Positions 12,850-13,634 of a DNA stretch of 13,634 nucleotides are shown here, piece by piece. The notes under the pieces are model-generated. The model made no database searches and had not been told where the DNA came from. It was given only the letters and a program-made list of their open reading frames with translations. This DNA is from RGIG5472 sp051867615 (lineage in GTDB: Bacteria; Bacillota; Clostridia; Oscillospirales; Oscillospiraceae). The position numbers and the translations under genes were made by a program. The stretch covers positions 1 to 13,634 of the forward strand of contig JBJDYU010000033.1 of assembly GCA_051867615.1 (NCBI GenBank), in the 5' to 3' direction. Each line of letters begins with the position of its first letter. The first letter of the stretch is position 1.

Positions 12850-12867
12850 CCGAAAAATTTTTTTCGG
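12850..12867. other. AT-cored palindrome between divergent pstS and deaminase genes
   Basis: CCGAAAAA and TTTTTCGG form an 18-bp near-perfect palindrome (2-nt centre) midway between the two divergent promoters. It could be a regulator site or a weak bidirectional terminator-like element. No partner protein is evident. Confidence 0.3.
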
Positions 12868-12911
12868 GCCCGGAAAGGAGAGGAAACGCGTCGTTTTGAT
12901 TCGCTTTTTTG

Positions 12912-12940
12912 TTGCAATACGGGGAAATATCCGCTATACT
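12912..12940 (+). promoter_or_regulatory. Promoter of the deaminase gene
   Basis: Plus strand: -35 TTGCAA (4 of 6), 17-bp spacer, -10 TATACT (5 of 6). Predicted start near 12947 gives a leader of about 20 nt containing AGGAGG. Confidence 0.8.
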
Positions 12941-12953
12941 TAAAGAAAAAAGC

Positions 12954-12959
12954 AGGAGG
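12954..12959 (+). promoter_or_regulatory. RBS deciding the deaminase start
   Basis: AGGAGG lies 7 nt before ATG at 12967. An in-frame ATG at 12736 is rejected because it lies upstream of the promoter. Confidence 0.8.
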
Positions 12960-12966
12960 CGGGAGC

Positions 12967-13467
12967 ATGGAACGCATCAACAAGGCCAATTATTATCTGG
13001 ATATCGCCCAGACGGTGCTGGAGCGCGCCACCTGTCTCAGGCGGGTCTACGGCGCCATCATCGTGAAGAACGACGAGATCATTTCCACCGGCTACAACGG
13101 TGCGCCCCGGGGCCGGAAGAACTGCGTGGACATGGGCTTCTGCACCCGGGAGGCGCTGCAGGTGCCCCAGGGCCAGCGCTATGAGCTTTGCCGCAGCGTC
13201 CACGCGGAGGCCAACGCCATCATCTCCGCCGCCCGGCGGGACATGGTGGGCGGGACGCTGTACCTGGTGGGCCGGGACGTCCGCACGGGAGAGCTGCTGC
13301 ACGACGCCACCTCCTGCGCCATGTGCCGCCGCATGGTCATCAACGCGGGGCTCAAGCAGGTCATTATCCGCCGCACCCGGGAGGAGTATGCGGTGGTGGA
13401 CGTGCAGGAGTGGGTGGACATGGACGACGTGGCGGCGGAAAGCGCCTGCTGCGGACGTGACACCTGA
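12967..13467 (+). CDS. Deoxycytidylate (dCMP) deaminase-family protein
   Basis: A 166-residue zinc-dependent cytidine/deoxycytidylate deaminase-fold protein. The zinc/catalytic motif is HAEAN (H79, proton-shuttle E81), and the second zinc motif is SCAMC (C117, C120) within DATSCAMCRRMVINAG. Extra cysteines C53, C59 and C75 lie in the insertion before HAE, where dCMP deaminases often carry additional residues for a second metal or nucleotide binding. The opening ERINKANYYLDIAQTVLERATCLRR is characteristic of a Firmicutes subgroup. dCMP to dUMP conversion for dTMP synthesis is the likely reaction, but the second motif lacks the usual Pro before the first Cys, and other deaminase substrates are possible. 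Own promoter and terminator, divergent from pstS. The final 15 residues are poorly conserved in type and include CC. Confidence 0.82.
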   Translation: MERINKANYYLDIAQTVLERATCLRRVYGAIIVKNDEIISTGYNGAPRGRKNCVDMGFCTREALQVPQGQRYELCRSVHAEANAIISAARRDMVGGTLYLVGRDVRTGELLHDATSCAMCRRMVINAGLKQVIIRRTREEYAVVDVQEWVDMDDVAAESACCGRDT

Positions 13468-13488
13468 TTTATAAACAGCCATGAAAGC

Positions 13489-13523
13489 GCCCCGGACCGG
13501 AAAACGGTTCGGGGCCGCATTTT
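13489..13523 (+). terminator. Terminator of the deaminase gene
   Basis: An 11-bp stem (13489-13499 with 13505-13515, one G-U, loop GAAAA) is followed by CGCATTTT. It lies 22 nt past the stop codon. Confidence 0.75.
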
Positions 13524-13527
13524 CCGC

Positions 13528-13563
13528 CGCCGCAGATTCCTTCGGCGGCAGTGTTGCTTTTTC
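13528..13563 (+). terminator. Possible second terminator-like hairpin
   Basis: GCCGCCG and CGGCGGC (about 13527-13550) form a 7-bp stem around a 10-nt loop, followed at a distance by GCTTTTTC. It may back up the first terminator. The remaining bases to 13634 hold no gene or promoter I can support. Confidence 0.35.
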
Positions 13564-13634
13564 GGGGAGGGCGTGATAAAACCCGAGTTTGCCACTTGAT
13601 GAACAGGAGCAGGCGAAAAAAGTGTACTCATAAA

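Noticed and set aside
12940..13482. Minus-strand frame opposite the deaminase gene
   Set aside because: Shadow of the deaminase gene, which has clear motifs, promoter, RBS and terminator on the plus strand.
13564..13634. Start of another gene at the right edge
   Set aside because: Several ATG/GTG codons but no RBS-spaced open frame or promoter could be supported in the remaining bases.

Overview
The window is GC-rich, strongly codon-biased bacterial chromosome with tightly packed genes, Shine-Dalgarno sites close to AGGAGG and sigma-A-like promoters. Gene content and protein style (a DUF4349 lipoprotein, short lipoproteins with LLAGC lipoboxes, a deaminase of the MERINK type, a single-ACT threonine dehydratase) suggest a Gram-positive gut-type clostridium, probably near the Oscillospiraceae. 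That placement is inferred from the proteins, not from a marker gene. All but one of the genes lie on the minus strand; the dCMP-deaminase-like gene at the right end is on the plus strand.

Layout from left to right: tandem terminators (15-82); threonine dehydratase ilvA with its own promoter; a single-gene O-antigen ligase/polymerase-type membrane protein with its own promoter and terminator; a three-gene operon (transcribed right to left: GIY-YIG nuclease, flavodoxin-like reductase, L-threonine aldolase); a structured intergenic repeat (copy A, 5279-5431); a two-gene operon (DUF4349 lipoprotein then trmO, overlapping by 17 nt); a pyridoxal/pyridoxamine kinase with its own promoter; the phosphate operon pstS-pstC-pstA-[repeat copy B]-pstB-phoU; and the divergent deaminase gene.

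The pst-phoU operon is a complete high-affinity phosphate importer: PstS lipoprotein captures phosphate, PstC/PstA form the channel, PstB is the ATPase and PhoU is the signalling regulator. No phoP/phoR-type two-component pair lies in the window. Two enzymes act on L-threonine (IlvA to 2-oxobutyrate, aldolase to glycine plus acetaldehyde). Both are PLP enzymes, and a PLP-salvage kinase lies nearby, but they sit in separate transcription units.

The most unusual content is not a protein. Copies A (153 bp) and B (165 bp) are two diverged members of one repeat family. They share junction sequences (GCCGTCT-C/G-ATGCAG; GACGCGCT..CGCGCTAT) and T-C/G-ATAC type ends. Their stems differ in sequence but stay fully paired in each copy, which is covariation. 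Copy B sits inside the pst operon and its end supplies the stop codon of pstA. I do not recognise this family from memory.
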